A DNA stretch of 26,926 nt from Chara braunii (Eukaryota > Streptophyta > Charophyceae > Charales > Characeae): NCBI GenBank assembly GCA_003427395.1, contig BFEA01000213.1, positions 27,820 to 54,745 on the forward strand. Reading direction: 5' to 3'. Under the pieces are notes generated by a model, which was not told the origin of the DNA, did not search any database, and saw nothing but the letters and a program-made list of their open reading frames with translations. This document shows, piece by piece, positions 1 through 8,924 of this stretch; the first letter of the stretch is position 1, and the number at the start of each line of letters is the position of its first letter. The position numbers and the translations under genes were made by a program.

Positions 1-65
<65 letters not shown>
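1..65. repeat. (CT)n microsatellite at the left edge
   Basis: An uninterrupted CT dinucleotide run starts at the first base, so its true length is unknown. A similar (CT)n tract lies at 26561-26628 near the right edge. Confidence 0.97.
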
Positions 66-68
<3 letters not shown>

Positions 69-635
69 TATCATTGTGACGTGAGTTACAAATACGCAGT
101 TCCACCACATCTTCAGTCTTGTCGCCTCTGTGGAAATAAGACAAGTCGCACTGCCATTCTTTTAAGGTCTTGCGCACAAACCCTGTGGATGTGTCCACGG
201 TGCTAATATCTCAAATTTGAAGTCATTTGATGTGTTGCTCATCTCATCGACTGCACCTATCTTTTTTTTTTTTTTCCCATACATTGAAGTATTATGCTGC
301 CATATCGGTCACACATGTGTCGTGATCGAGGTTGAAAATGCGAAAACTCACCACCGTTGAGTGTGACATCCACACCCCCCCAATAATCAAGTCTCACTTT
401 GGTTTCCTTTAGGTCACACACGACCACTTTCTGTCACAATGTTTTGTAGTAAGGGATATATAATCACACTAAGGCACCGCTATCGTAAGAATGTGGCACC
501 CGATACTAAATTTATTTTTCATACATGAGACCATGTTATACTCTTGCTACTGTGAACTTCCATTATTTTTGTTTTGTCCATTCTGACTCTCTCTGCATAT
601 CTCCTCTTCACACTTCAAAGTTTTCTCTCTGTGTA
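66..635. other. Intergenic stretch without recognisable gene
   Basis: This is AT-leaning sequence with a short poly-T near 260 and no open frame with recognisable protein character on either strand. Nothing else could be supported. Confidence 0.6.
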
Positions 636-657
636 ATATATATATATATATATATAT
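636..657. repeat. (TA)n microsatellite
   Basis: This is a pure AT/TA alternation. The sequence after it shares a phrase with the start of the window ('gtgacatgagttacaaa' here, 'gtgacgtgagttacaaa' near 77), so 660-715 and 75-110 are probably two copies of one dispersed repeat. Confidence 0.9.
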
Positions 658-719
658 CAATGTCCGTGTCATTGTGACATGAGTTACAAACACACAGTCC
701 CACCACATCTACTGTGTAT

Positions 720-720
<1 letters not shown>

Positions 721-758
<38 letters not shown>

Positions 759-782
759 TGTGTGTGAGTGTGTGTATGTGTG
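721..782. repeat. (TG)n microsatellite
   Basis: This is a GT/TG run with a few interruptions (GAG, TAT). Read on the minus strand it gives a Thr-His repeat, which is a simple-repeat artefact and not a protein. Confidence 0.95.
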
Positions 783-858
783 AGAGAGCAAGGGGGGTGA
801 GGCTTATGGAGAATGCAGGCCTCATACCTTAATACAACGCATGGTTGAAAAGTCGGCA

Positions 859-887
859 GGTTCAACCTCCTGATGATTCGGTGAAAC
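859..887 (+). repeat. 29-nt dispersed motif, left copy
   Basis: The motif starts GGTTCAACCTCCTGATG and ends GGTGAAAC. It differs at three positions from 25136-25164 (starts GGTTCAGCCTCCTGATG), which is itself one arm of an inverted repeat. Downstream both loci also share a GTTGTCCCCT phrase (about 922 and 25239), so the shared repeat may be longer than the 29 nt. It could be the edge of a transposon family; the family is not recognised. Confidence 0.65.
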
Positions 888-1060
888 TTGGATGAAACAA
901 TCGGTCATGGGTGTTCGACGTTGTCCCCTCCTCTCCGTGTTTCCACGAATGCGTGTAGCCTGAAAAATGGTAAGGATACATTAGTTTCTATACTACTTAT
1001 TTTTCTTTCATTTCCTTTGATAGATTTTATTACTATTATTAATTGTTATAATTGTCACCA

Positions 1061-1115
1061 AATATATATATATATATATAAATAAATATACATATATATA
1101 TAAATATACATATGT
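1061..1115. repeat. TA-rich tract flanking a transposon end
   Basis: TA repeats interrupted by C and A run directly up to the ACAGGGT terminus at 1116. A matching (TA)n tract at 1886-1906 abuts the other terminus, so the insertion target was probably a (TA)n microsatellite. Confidence 0.85.
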
Positions 1116-1128
1116 ACAGGGTCGTCAA

Positions 1129-1172
1129 CCCGTACGTACGGAGGTCCCCGGGCAGACCTCCGTACGTACGGG
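1129..1172. repeat. Perfect 18-bp palindrome in the left tip
   Basis: The arms are CCCGTACGTACGGAGGTC (1129-1146) and its exact reverse complement (1155-1172), separated by 8 nt that include CCCGGG. The CGTACG core is itself self-complementary. Such a subterminal hairpin is typical of some DNA transposon ends. Confidence 0.9.
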
Positions 1173-1230
1173 CGTTCGGGGTCCCGTACGGGTCCGACCC
1201 CGACGGCGTTCAGCCCCCGCCAAAAATTAT

Positions 1231-1577
1231 TTTGGGGCCTAAACATAAGTATGTTTTTCTGAATATTGTTCTGTGAGTTCTCTATGACGTGAGGTGCATG
1301 CTTGTAAATTTTCAAGTCATTTGCCTAAGCCAAATACGAATTAAAAATCGCCAAAGATGGCGGTGTCAAAACGTGCTCGCCCACGTATTTTTTCACTTTT
1401 GACTTTTTGTTTTCACTTCAGTTCGGGGTCTAAACAATTTTATTATTTTTTGAAACTTTTTTAGTAGGTTTTGTATTATGTGAATTACACATCTGCAATT
1501 TTTCAGGGCATTTAGCTATGCCAAAAAAAATGAAAAATCGCCAAAGATGGAGGTGTCGAAAACATGCTCGCGCACTC
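1231..1577 (+). repeat. Two-copy internal duplication, 190-bp offset
   Basis: The exact phrase AAAAATCGCCAAAGATGG occurs at 1343 and 1533, followed by related text (GGTGTCAAAACGTGCTCGC and GGTGTCGAAAACATGCTCGC). Upstream, GGGGCCTAAACA and GGGGTCTAAACA are also paired. The copies are diverged, so the duplication is old. It lies wholly inside the candidate transposon. Confidence 0.8.
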
Positions 1578-1743
1578 ACTAAATTTAATTCTTTTTTTAT
1601 TTTTATTTATTTTTATTATTAGTATTTATTTTCCGTATTTTATTTTTATTTCAAATTTGGTAAGGAATTCGGATGTAATGCTCAGGCAAATCTTGTTTAA
1701 TTTATGTTCCTCCATAATTATTTTTTTTTCAGATTTTTTTTAT

Positions 1744-1746
<3 letters not shown>

Positions 1747-1774
<28 letters not shown>
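1747..1774. repeat. Poly-T tract
   Basis: This is an uninterrupted T run of 28, directly inside the right CG-rich tip of the candidate element. Confidence 0.97.
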
Positions 1775-1885
1775 GTCTGCGTTCAGCCCGAACGGCCGAA
1801 CGCATCCCCAAGGGGTCCCATACGTTCGGGCGTTCGGGCGTTCGGGTTCGGGCGTTCGGCCCGTCCCGAACGCCGGTTACCCTGT

Positions 1886-1906
1886 ATATATATATATATA
1901 TATATA
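1886..1906. repeat. (TA)n tract flanking the right transposon end
   Basis: A pure AT alternation begins immediately after ACCCTGT at 1885. See the matching tract at 1061-1115. Confidence 0.9.
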
Positions 1907-2775
1907 TGACGAATGGGAATATGGAAGAGGAGAATGGCGGGAGAAAAACAAAAGACAACGTCAAGCACGCACGCAAGTGCAGAGGTGGATTGTGTGGTGA
2001 AAATGCATGCGATGGATATGGTGAGGAAGCGTGGCATTAGGAAGAAGAAGGTCAGTGCCCAGATATAAAAGGAATAACGTAAGGAAAAAAGCCACAACTA
2101 GCCCCGTAGTAGATGGCGAATACTGAGAGGGAGTGACGAGGAAGGTGATGAGCCAACTGGGGTAGGAGCGAGGTGAGGAGGAAGAAGTGCACGTGAAGAC
2201 AGTGCGCTCATGGCTATAGAAAAAGAAAGTGAATGGGGGTAGATTGGGACGAAGAAAAGAAAAGAAGGAGAAGGGGGGGTGTCGACTTCCCTCATTTGAA
2301 TGAAACCTGGTTGACATTGTGGCCAGGTACGATGCAAGACATGGTGGTGAAAGGAAGTAGTGAGAACAAACTAATGCGGGAGCGAAAAAATAGACGAGCG
2401 ATCATAAAAAAAAGAAGGAAGTGAAGAACGCCCAAAGGAACAAAATGTATAGAAGAAGAAGAAGGAGAGGAAGAGAGAGAAAAAACGAGAGAAGGAGAAA
2501 CGCACCTGGTTGTGGGTACGTAATCAGATAAGTCGGCTCGTGCGCCGGATAAACTTTCACTTGTTCTACATCTTTCAAGTCGTTTCACAAAGTTGAAATT
2601 GAGGGGGGGATCGATATGATCTTCCTTTCCAATCCCTGATTCCTCCAAACGCAGTTTGACTAATGGATAGGGACGAGGGGAATCTCGTAGATAGTAGATT
2701 GCCCGAATTGTCAACGTCACTCCGCTTGCAGTACTTGGATCGGATGGAAAAGATAACTTGTATGCATTAAGTTTC

Positions 2776-2777
<2 letters not shown>
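1907..2777. other. Purine-rich intergenic DNA, no gene
   Basis: The plus strand is G/A-rich (GAAGAAG, GGAGAG blocks near 2040-2500). Frames here give only Lys/Glu/Arg- or Ser/Phe-rich translations expected from the base skew. No domain is recognised. Confidence 0.6.

Positions 2778-2836
<59 letters not shown>
2778..2836. repeat. (TTA)n trinucleotide tract
   Basis: This is an uninterrupted TTA run of about twenty units. The minus strand reads as poly-Asn or poly-Ile depending on frame, an artefact of the repeat. Confidence 0.97.
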
Positions 2837-2839
2837 TTT

Positions 2840-2868
2840 GTATCTGGTCTCAACCATAGACCAGATAC
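2840..2868. repeat. Perfect 11-bp stem, 7-nt loop hairpin beside (TTA)n
   Basis: The arms are GTATCTGGTCT (2840-2850) and AGACCAGATAC (2858-2868), separated by CAACCAT. It sits three bases after the (TTA)n run. No T-run follows, so a Pol III or bacterial-type terminator is not suggested. Confidence 0.85.
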
Positions 2869-3983
2869 ATGTAGGGGGTCGGAGCAAAAAATTCCGATCG
2901 GATTTTGGCAAAAAAAGTCAGTTTTGATTTCGTTCAAAAAATATAATATGTCCGTTTTGACGAAATGGCTGTTATTGTTATTATTATTACTAATATTATT
3001 ATTTTGTTGATTCCCCGACAACGTAGTTGAAGGGCGATGGAAAACAAGGAATGAGTGAGGAGAAGGGATGAGCATGTCACTGCCATATCTGAACACCGCG
3101 GCTGTTATATCGCCCGTTCCCCTATCTTAGTGACAAGTCTTCACAATCGTTGCTTTGTTCCTGGTTCGTGTGCCCAACTGCTCATTACGTTCCTACCACG
3201 TGGTCGTCTTTGTGCTCGATCCACGCCATGCTTAGAAATGTCGTTTTGCAAGGGAGATAGTGCTTAGAAGGGGTAACAAGAGAGCAAGGAAGGGTGAGAA
3301 GAAGAAGAGACGAGCTCACGGGTAGGAGAGGGTAAACAAAAGTCACACGTGAACGAAAATAGAAACAGTAAACAAGCTGCATCCGAGAAAAGGGGTGTGC
3401 AGGCAGCAGACAACAAAGTTAGCGAAGCGCAAGCAAAGTAGGACATATGCACAGGTGGACGTAATGAGAACCAGCGCGAGACGTAGAAAGCAAGAAGACA
3501 GAGGCGCGAGGGGGAAGGCCCCGGTCCCCTCCAGTCTCCGACGTGGATTTTGTGTGATCTCTCAATTTGTGTTTGTGTCTGTGTGTGTGTGAAAGAGAGA
3601 GAGAAAGAGAGAGAGAAAGGGAAAGAGAGAAAGAGATGAGGGTGATGATGTAGGGGGCGTACCTGATCTTGGCGATAGCCTACAAGGGTCGACTTCTCCA
3701 TATGGTTCGGTTCTGCTGCTGACGACAAATAGTTGCATTGTCGACTCGTAGGCTGGTAGTAGCTACATGATAGTAGTCTAGGCGTAAAGCATCAAGTAGG
3801 AATAAGACTTTGGATACTTATGTTGGTAATAGCGACAGTATGCTCTCACTGACATTCGGATTCAGTGCTTTGGTTTGCCGTTATGGTGGAATATTAGTGG
3901 ATTATTGCTTTCTCAACCGTGTCAGACTTCCTGACTTTCAATGTGATTTTGCCATCTGGAACCTGTATGTTTATTTCCTCTAC

Positions 3984-3987
<4 letters not shown>
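2869..3987. other. Intergenic DNA, no gene seen
   Basis: The stretch contains a second short ATT-rich tract (about 2973-3005), a short TG/GA simple repeat (about 3565-3640) and otherwise anonymous sequence. Open frames are under 155 residues and have simple-sequence composition. Confidence 0.55.

Positions 3988-4035
<48 letters not shown>
3988..4035. repeat. (TTA)n trinucleotide tract
   Basis: This is a run of sixteen TTA units, flanked on the right by ACTACTACTA. It explains the poly-Leu (plus) and poly-Asn (minus) translations here. Confidence 0.97.
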
Positions 4036-4036
<1 letters not shown>

Positions 4037-4059
4037 GTACTACTACTAGCATAACAACC

Positions 4060-4480
4060 CCAGAAAGCCTCGTGCCCGCCCTAAGTGAAGGTGGGCCTGA
4101 GTACCCACGAGAGTGGCTTGTCTCAGCATCTTCCAATGTGGGTCTCAGACAGATGCTGCACGCTAACTGGTTGAAGTATAGTCGGGGCCTCACCCTGGGC
4201 TCTTCCAGTACAAGCAGTTGCGTCAGGCAGCTGAGCCCAGGACCTGGATTGTTGCGCCTTGGGCACGCGCAGTATGAGGCCGACACATTACGAAATGGCC
4301 ACAGGCCAATGAGAATGCAGCATTGTCGTCACATCCGCCCTGCGGGGCAATGCAAACACAACAAACGTTTAGAGTCTGGATAGTCCTAGGTGTGGCCAAT
4401 TGTAAAAGGCCTGGACCCTCAACTGTAGACATGGGCCTGGGCACCGACACTAGGGCCCGACCGGAAGCTACTAAAAATTT
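4060..4480. other. GGCC-rich block
   Basis: Frequent GGCC, GGGCCTG and CAGGCC words occur in this otherwise unremarkable stretch, resembling the block at 22980-23360. Frames on both strands are open for up to about 150 codons but look like composition effects (Cys/Pro/Ala-rich); no domain is seen. Confidence 0.4.
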
Positions 4481-5096
4481 CCACGACCAGGCACAAACAG
4501 TCCAACAACAGCAGCATCTCCCATATGGGGAGGAGGCCAGCCAGTCTCCCACATTCTGGCCTAGACAAGCAATGCGGACATGCTGCTGCAATAGCGTGTA
4601 AGTGTCTGCATGCGCCAATGCTGACTGGGGTACGCACGGGTGTTGAATGGTGTGGGGTACAACAGGGCAGCGGGGCGCTAGCAGCTATAGCCGGACTGCA
4701 GGATGCGAGGAGGTGATGAGCGGTGATATTCTTCATGAAGGAGGCACAGTGTGAGTGAACAAGGGTGATGTGGGGAGTGGAGAGTACGTACCTCGTGTCT
4801 GTGGGAGGTCGGCATCGGTGTTCACGTCATGTAGATTGATCTTCGAAGTCGATGTGAGCCTGTTGCAGGAACGTAGGTAGGATAGGTAGGATGAGTAGAG
4901 TAGGCTAGATACTGGCACCAGACAGTACAAGCGATATTAAATACTGCATTGATGTGGCCTGAGGGTTTGGACTTCGGCTCACGAGGTCGCTATATCGTTC
5001 ATATTTATATGAAACCTTGGTGCATTTGACTATCTGGACTTCTGCATAATTATTGTAACTTAGTTTTCTGTATATCACGCTCATCTATATTCATAG

Positions 5097-5097
<1 letters not shown>
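4481..5097. other. Intergenic DNA, no gene seen
   Basis: Mixed-composition sequence with no recognisable protein, RNA or repeat signal. Confidence 0.5.
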
Positions 5098-5130
<33 letters not shown>

Positions 5131-5133
5131 TAT
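5098..5133. repeat. (ATT)n trinucleotide tract
   Basis: This is an ATT run followed by a degraded continuation (TATTATCATTATTATTTTTG). It is the third prominent TTA-class tract in the first 5.2 kb. Confidence 0.95.
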
Positions 5134-5560
5134 TATCATTATTATTTTTGTTATTATTTCATTACCTATACTGTTCGTTCTAACCTGACTACGAACACAA
5201 TCAGATATATGCATGTGAACCCCGTACCTGGTTAGAGCCATGGTCGGGTTCGCGCACGCTGACCTAGAGCGAGTGTAAGTGCACGCAAGGTCGCTTAGAC
5301 AGGAGGACAAGAAGGTGAAAGGAAAGGGTAGAGAGAGGAAAAAAAGGAAGAAGGCAGAAAAGGGAATGGAGAAAGGGAAAAGGAGAAAGGATGAGGAGGA
5401 TGAGAAAGAAGAATCGAGGCACGAAACAGAAAGACAAGCGAAGGTTTTTTTCTCATTCTCATCCTATAAACCCTTGTTTGTACTACCCTCAACTACCTTG
5501 TATCTGATTAATGTATGGATATAAAATAGTGGTACAAAACGGTGTAGCGCCTCATCCTAT
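5134..5560. other. Purine-skewed intergenic DNA
   Basis: A GGAAAAGG-type purine block lies at about 5305-5440. The Lys/Glu-rich plus-strand frame through it reflects base skew and has no recognisable motif. Confidence 0.5.
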
Positions 5561-5830
5561 TAAACTTTTCAGCCTAGGTCGGCCCCACTGCGGGTCCCAG
5601 TGGGCTCGGCTTCACCCACGCACATGCTCAGGGCACAGAGCCATTCGTCACAGGGTCACCCCGACCTAGTGCTTTGAGATGGATGAGGGTGGGCCATCGG
5701 GCGAGAGAGCTTTGACATTGGGGATGTAGCTCAACCCTCTCGCTAGGTGGTAGCCTCGCTGAACCTTCGCAAGCACAATTTCCTTGATACTTAGTTGTGT
5801 TTGTAGACAATTGCTTTTTCCAATACTCAG
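5560..5830 (+). other. Possible LTR 3' part (or tRNA-like remnant)
   Basis: The phrase at 5720-5733 (GGGGATGTAGCTCA) equals the 5' end and A-box region of many eukaryotic tRNA-Ala genes. However, the downstream spacing, anticodon arm, T-arm and acceptor partner do not fit a tRNA. The following text, with CTCTCGCTAGGTGG, GCTGAACCTTCGC and a T/G-rich tail, reads more like the R/U5 part of a plant-type LTR. No paired copy or tRNA primer site was found. A short inverted pair (TAGGTCGG near 5575, CCGACCTA near 5661) is also present. Confidence 0.2.
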
Positions 5831-6738
5831 GCAGTCTAGGGAGTTCTTTGAGTTTTTTCTTCCATTTTGTGCAGGCTAAGCGTCATCCTTAGACCACGCA
5901 TCCTTTCCCTAATACAGTAGTCTTATAGCTTCATTGGGGTGCGACAATGTCGTCTTCTTCCTTAACCCCCCGTACGCACTTCGCAATACACACATTCCAT
6001 TCATGACTTTTGCTCACACCCCTTAGTCTTTTCGGGGTTGCCGCCCACATGCAAAGGGACTAGGTCACACTTCAACTATTCTTAACTCCACTTTTCGTTT
6101 TCATCCGTATTCAAGATTCCATGCACAAAGGTCTCATTCATAGGCAGAGTTTACGTCAAAGGCCGCTTAGCCCTTTGCCCCTCCATTTTTCTTTGTCGTC
6201 CCGCACACCCGGGCCCAGTCCCGCTCAAGTCATCCCAGGGCCAATTACCTGCACAATCAACATAATACAAAGACCGATAGAATTCCCCATTTGAGATCAA
6301 CACATAGTCCCTCCCACATGCCTACTTTTCCAAGTCCTTGGGTTATTTCCTCTCCCATTTCCTTCGCTAATCCCAATCATCCTCTTCTCTTGGTCATGCA
6401 GTCTGGGTTCTGGTTGAGTCAACTGACCGTGCTTTCAATCAACAACTATTTTCTTAGTCCTCTTAGGACAAGTCCACTTCCAATTTCACAAGTGTTTTAT
6501 GCTCACAACTCTTTCCAATCCTCAAGTGTTCTCTCTTTCCTTCTTGGTGGCGCAAGGGACCGACACCCCCCCCTTTGCCCTCTTTCTTCACCAAGCAAGG
6601 TCAACTTTCTTTCACCGTTCGTCCCCTGACAAGGTAACAAGTGAGCGAGAGAGGGTTAGTTGCATGCCAAGAGGGAAGGGTGGAAAGGGTACGGATTAGA
6701 CTTAGGGTATGGGAGTGGTGGAGGGAAGAGAACCAAAG

Positions 6739-6741
<3 letters not shown>
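5831..6741. other. Pyrimidine-rich intergenic DNA, no gene
   Basis: The plus strand is C/T-rich through about 6630. Frames encode Ser/Pro/Leu/Phe-rich text typical of composition bias. No gene or RNA was recognised. Confidence 0.55.

Positions 6742-6811
<70 letters not shown>
6742..6811. repeat. (GA)n microsatellite
   Basis: This is a pure GA run of about 35 units. It gives poly-Arg-Glu or poly-Ser-Leu in translation. Confidence 0.98.
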
Positions 6812-6813
<2 letters not shown>

Positions 6814-6934
6814 AACAAACTTTCTCCGCCTAATCAAGTCTTTATTCCCTACTCGCCCTACCGTCCTACTTGAGACCCCCCTTCTATGTGTCACCGCCCC
6901 TCATTCTTTTGAGCAAGGCGCGGGTCGGCCAACA

Positions 6935-7300
6935 AGATGGAGGAGGAAGAGGGTGCGAGGTGGTTGGTTATGGCGGACGGGTGAAGAAGATGGAGGAGTA
7001 AGGTGATGTGAGGTGGCTGATTATGGTGGACGGGTGAAGGAGATGGAGGAGGCGGATGGTGTGAGGTGGTTGGCTATGGTGGATGGGTGATTGAGATGGC
7101 GAAAAAAGAAGATGTGAGGTGGCTGACTATGGTGGATGAGAGAAGATGGACGAAGATAATGTAAGGTGGTAGGCTATGGTGGATGGAGGAGGAAGACGGT
7201 GTGAGATGGTTGACTATGGTGAATGGGCGAAGGAGAAGGAGGAGGAAGAAGATATGAAATGGTTGGCTATGGTGGATGGGTGAAGGAGACGGCACTCGCG
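6935..7300 (+). repeat. Minisatellite, ~53-bp unit, left half
   Basis: The recurring unit contains GTGAGGTGGTTGGCTATGG then TGGATGGGTGAAGGAGATGG and AGGAGGAAGA. Unit starts (GTGAGGTGG or variants) fall at about 6955, 7008, 7061, 7114, 7161, 7201 and 7254, so the usual period is 53 with two shortened units. The array stops at about 7300 at the inverted-repeat block and resumes after 8005. Confidence 0.9.
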
Positions 7301-8005
7301 GTTAACGACCACTTGAAATTTCAGAATGAAAAATTCTGAAGTGGTCTGAAACCGCTGAAATGGCCTGAAGACACTTCAGGTCATTTCAGAAGTTTCGGGT
7401 GGTTTGCAGAACAAGTTTTATGTTCTTTTTTTTTTTTTCTGTCTGTTTTTTCAGCCACTTCAGGTCATTCAAGGAATTTCAAGTGGGGACATGAAACCGC
7501 TGAAGTGGCTGAAGCTTCTGAATGGGGTTTCAGGTACCCCCATCCAAATGGTTGGATGGGGGTACCTGAAACCCCTTTCAGAAGCTTCAACCACTTCAGG
7601 TCATTTCAGGAATTTCAGGTGGGGATCTGAAACCGCTAAAGTGGCTAAAACTTCTGAAAGGGGTTTCAGGTACCCCCATCCAAATGGTTGGATGGGGGTA
7701 CCTGAAACCTTCTTTCAGAAGCTTCAGCCACTTCAGGTCATTTCAGGAATTTCAGGTGGGGACCTGAAACTGCTGAAGTGGCTGAAGCTTCTGAAAGGGG
7801 TTTCAAGTACCCCCATCCCACCATTTGCAATGGATCTGTAGGCAATCTGAAAGTGGTGTATCAATCTGAAGTGGTTGAACTGTCTGAAGGCGGTTTCAAA
7901 CAACCCCATGTATAGATCCACACACAATCTGAAAGTAGTGTAGTAACCTAAAGTGGTTGAACTGCCTGGAAAGGAGACCTGAAAATATATGCACCGGTTA
8001 ACCAT
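7300..8005. mobile_element. Foldback-like block of nested inverted repeats
   Basis: This block of about 700 bp interrupts the minisatellite. It contains tandem units of 136-137 bp starting at 7452, 7588 and 7725. Each unit carries two palindromes: one joins CTTCAGCCACTTCAG to CTGAAGTGGCTGAAG, the other is a ~76-bp near-perfect hairpin (7512-7587 and 7648-7724). Outer parts keep the same CTGAAGTGG vocabulary in degraded form, for example a hairpin at about 7311-7348. GGTTAAC occurs near both outer edges (about 7302-7308 and 7998-8004). No coding frame is credible. It may be a foldback transposon, a MITE cluster or a satellite burst; the family is not recognised. Confidence 0.6.
7512..7587. repeat. 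76-bp near-perfect hairpin
   Basis: The arms of 36 nt begin AAGCTTCTGAA and end GGTACCCCCATCCAA, with ATGG at the centre. Only one mismatch is seen (AATGGGG against CCCCTTT). A second copy with minor changes occupies 7648-7724, and a third half-copy begins at about 7787. Transcripts through this block would fold into long double-stranded stems. Confidence 0.93.
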
Positions 8006-8310
8006 CTCTCGAAGACGGAGGGGGGAGATGGTGCAAGGTGGTTGGTTATGGTGAATGAGTGAAGGAGATGGAGGAAGAAGATTACGTGAGGTGGTTGGCT
8101 ATGGTGGATGGGCTAAGGAGATGGAGGAGGAAGACGATGTGAGGTGGTTGGCTAAGGTAAATAGGTGAAGGAGATGGAGGAGGAAGATGGTGTGAGGTGG
8201 TTGGCTATGGTGGATGGGTGAAGGAGATGGAGGAGGGAGATGATGTGAGGTGGTTGGTTATGGTGGATGGGTGAAGGAGATGAAGGGGGAAAAAGGTGCG
8301 AGGTGGCCCG
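8005..8310 (+). repeat. Minisatellite, ~53-bp unit, right half
   Basis: The same unit as at 6935-7300 (GGTTGGCTATGGTGGATGGG, then GAAGGAGATGGAGGAGG) resumes directly after the hairpin block and continues for about five to six units. The two halves were evidently one array before the block was inserted or expanded. Confidence 0.9.
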
Positions 8311-8416
8311 ACGCCCCTCTCTATTCCTAAGCGTGGGTCCACCTTCCTAGAGTTACTCAAGGGTCCGGACCATCAGAAAACTCAGTCCTTCAGCAAACAA
8401 ACTTGCAACAGATACC

Positions 8417-8482
8417 CAGATTTGCAAAAAACACAGATTTTGCAAAAAACACAGATTGTCGAAAAACTCAGATTTGCAGATG
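8417..8482 (+). repeat. Short tandem repeat, ~18-bp unit
   Basis: About four degenerate copies follow one another (CAGATTTGCAAAAAACA, CAGATTTTGCAAAAAACA, CAGATTGTCGAAAAACT, CAGATTTGCAGATG). Confidence 0.8.
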
Positions 8483-8873
8483 TGCAGAGATCGAGTTGTT
8501 AAGGCGGTGATGCTGGTGCATCTGCTCGTGGTCCAGAGGAAGGTTCATTCTCATTAGCATACAATGGGTAGTGGGACGGGGCCACACGCGGGTTCGGGAT
8601 TACCACTGCTCAAGCTACAGTCGTGCTCATGCTACTCGGGACATTCTAGCGAGAGTCGATTCCGTCCGCCCTTTAAGTTCGTCCGTGATCGCCATTATCT
8701 CTTCAATCTGAGTCGTGACTCCATCTCCCGGATTGTTGCCTCGCTTCAATCCGATACTGAATTCTGACCTCGACCACGGTCTAATACGTTTAAAAGAAGC
8801 AAAGTCTGCAGAAACGTGCAGTCGCTGCGCTGTAAAGGAGAAGGAATATGCCCACACCGACCGGCCAGATCCA

Positions 8874-8876
<3 letters not shown>
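8483..8876. other. Intergenic DNA, no gene seen
   Basis: No coding, RNA or repeat signal could be supported in this mixed-composition stretch. Confidence 0.5.

Positions 8877-8921
<45 letters not shown>
8877..8921. repeat. (GA)n microsatellite
   Basis: This is a pure AG run of about 22 units. Confidence 0.98.

Positions 8922-8924
<3 letters not shown>

Larger units (their letters stand above)
1116..1885. mobile_element. Candidate non-autonomous DNA transposon with ACAGGGT ends
   Basis: The 770-bp segment starts ACAGGGT (1116-1122) and ends with the reverse complement ACCCTGT (1879-1885), with TA repeats on both outer sides. Both tips are strongly CG-rich, repeating CGTACG on the left and CGTTCGGG on the right, while the interior is AT-rich. 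Both tips also contain GCGTTCAGCCC. No transposase frame is visible, so if it is an element it is a MITE-like derivative mobilised in trans. A target of TA or TATA would fit Tc1/mariner-like or related enzymes, but the repeat flanks hide any target-site duplication. The matched terminal repeat is only about 7 bp, so chance is not excluded; the coincidence with CG-rich tips and matching TA flanks is the main support. Confidence 0.5.

Noticed and set aside
2717-3096. Minus-strand frames with poly-Asn or poly-Ile
   Set aside because: They are produced by the (TTA)n tract and lack any domain outside it. The same applies to the frames over 3988-4035 and 5098-5133.
5720-5795. tRNA-Ala-like start (GGGGATGTAGCTCA)
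   Set aside because: The rest does not fold as a tRNA: D-loop spacing is too long, no matching anticodon or T stem and no complementary acceptor end. Kept only as a low-confidence LTR or tRNA-derived remnant.
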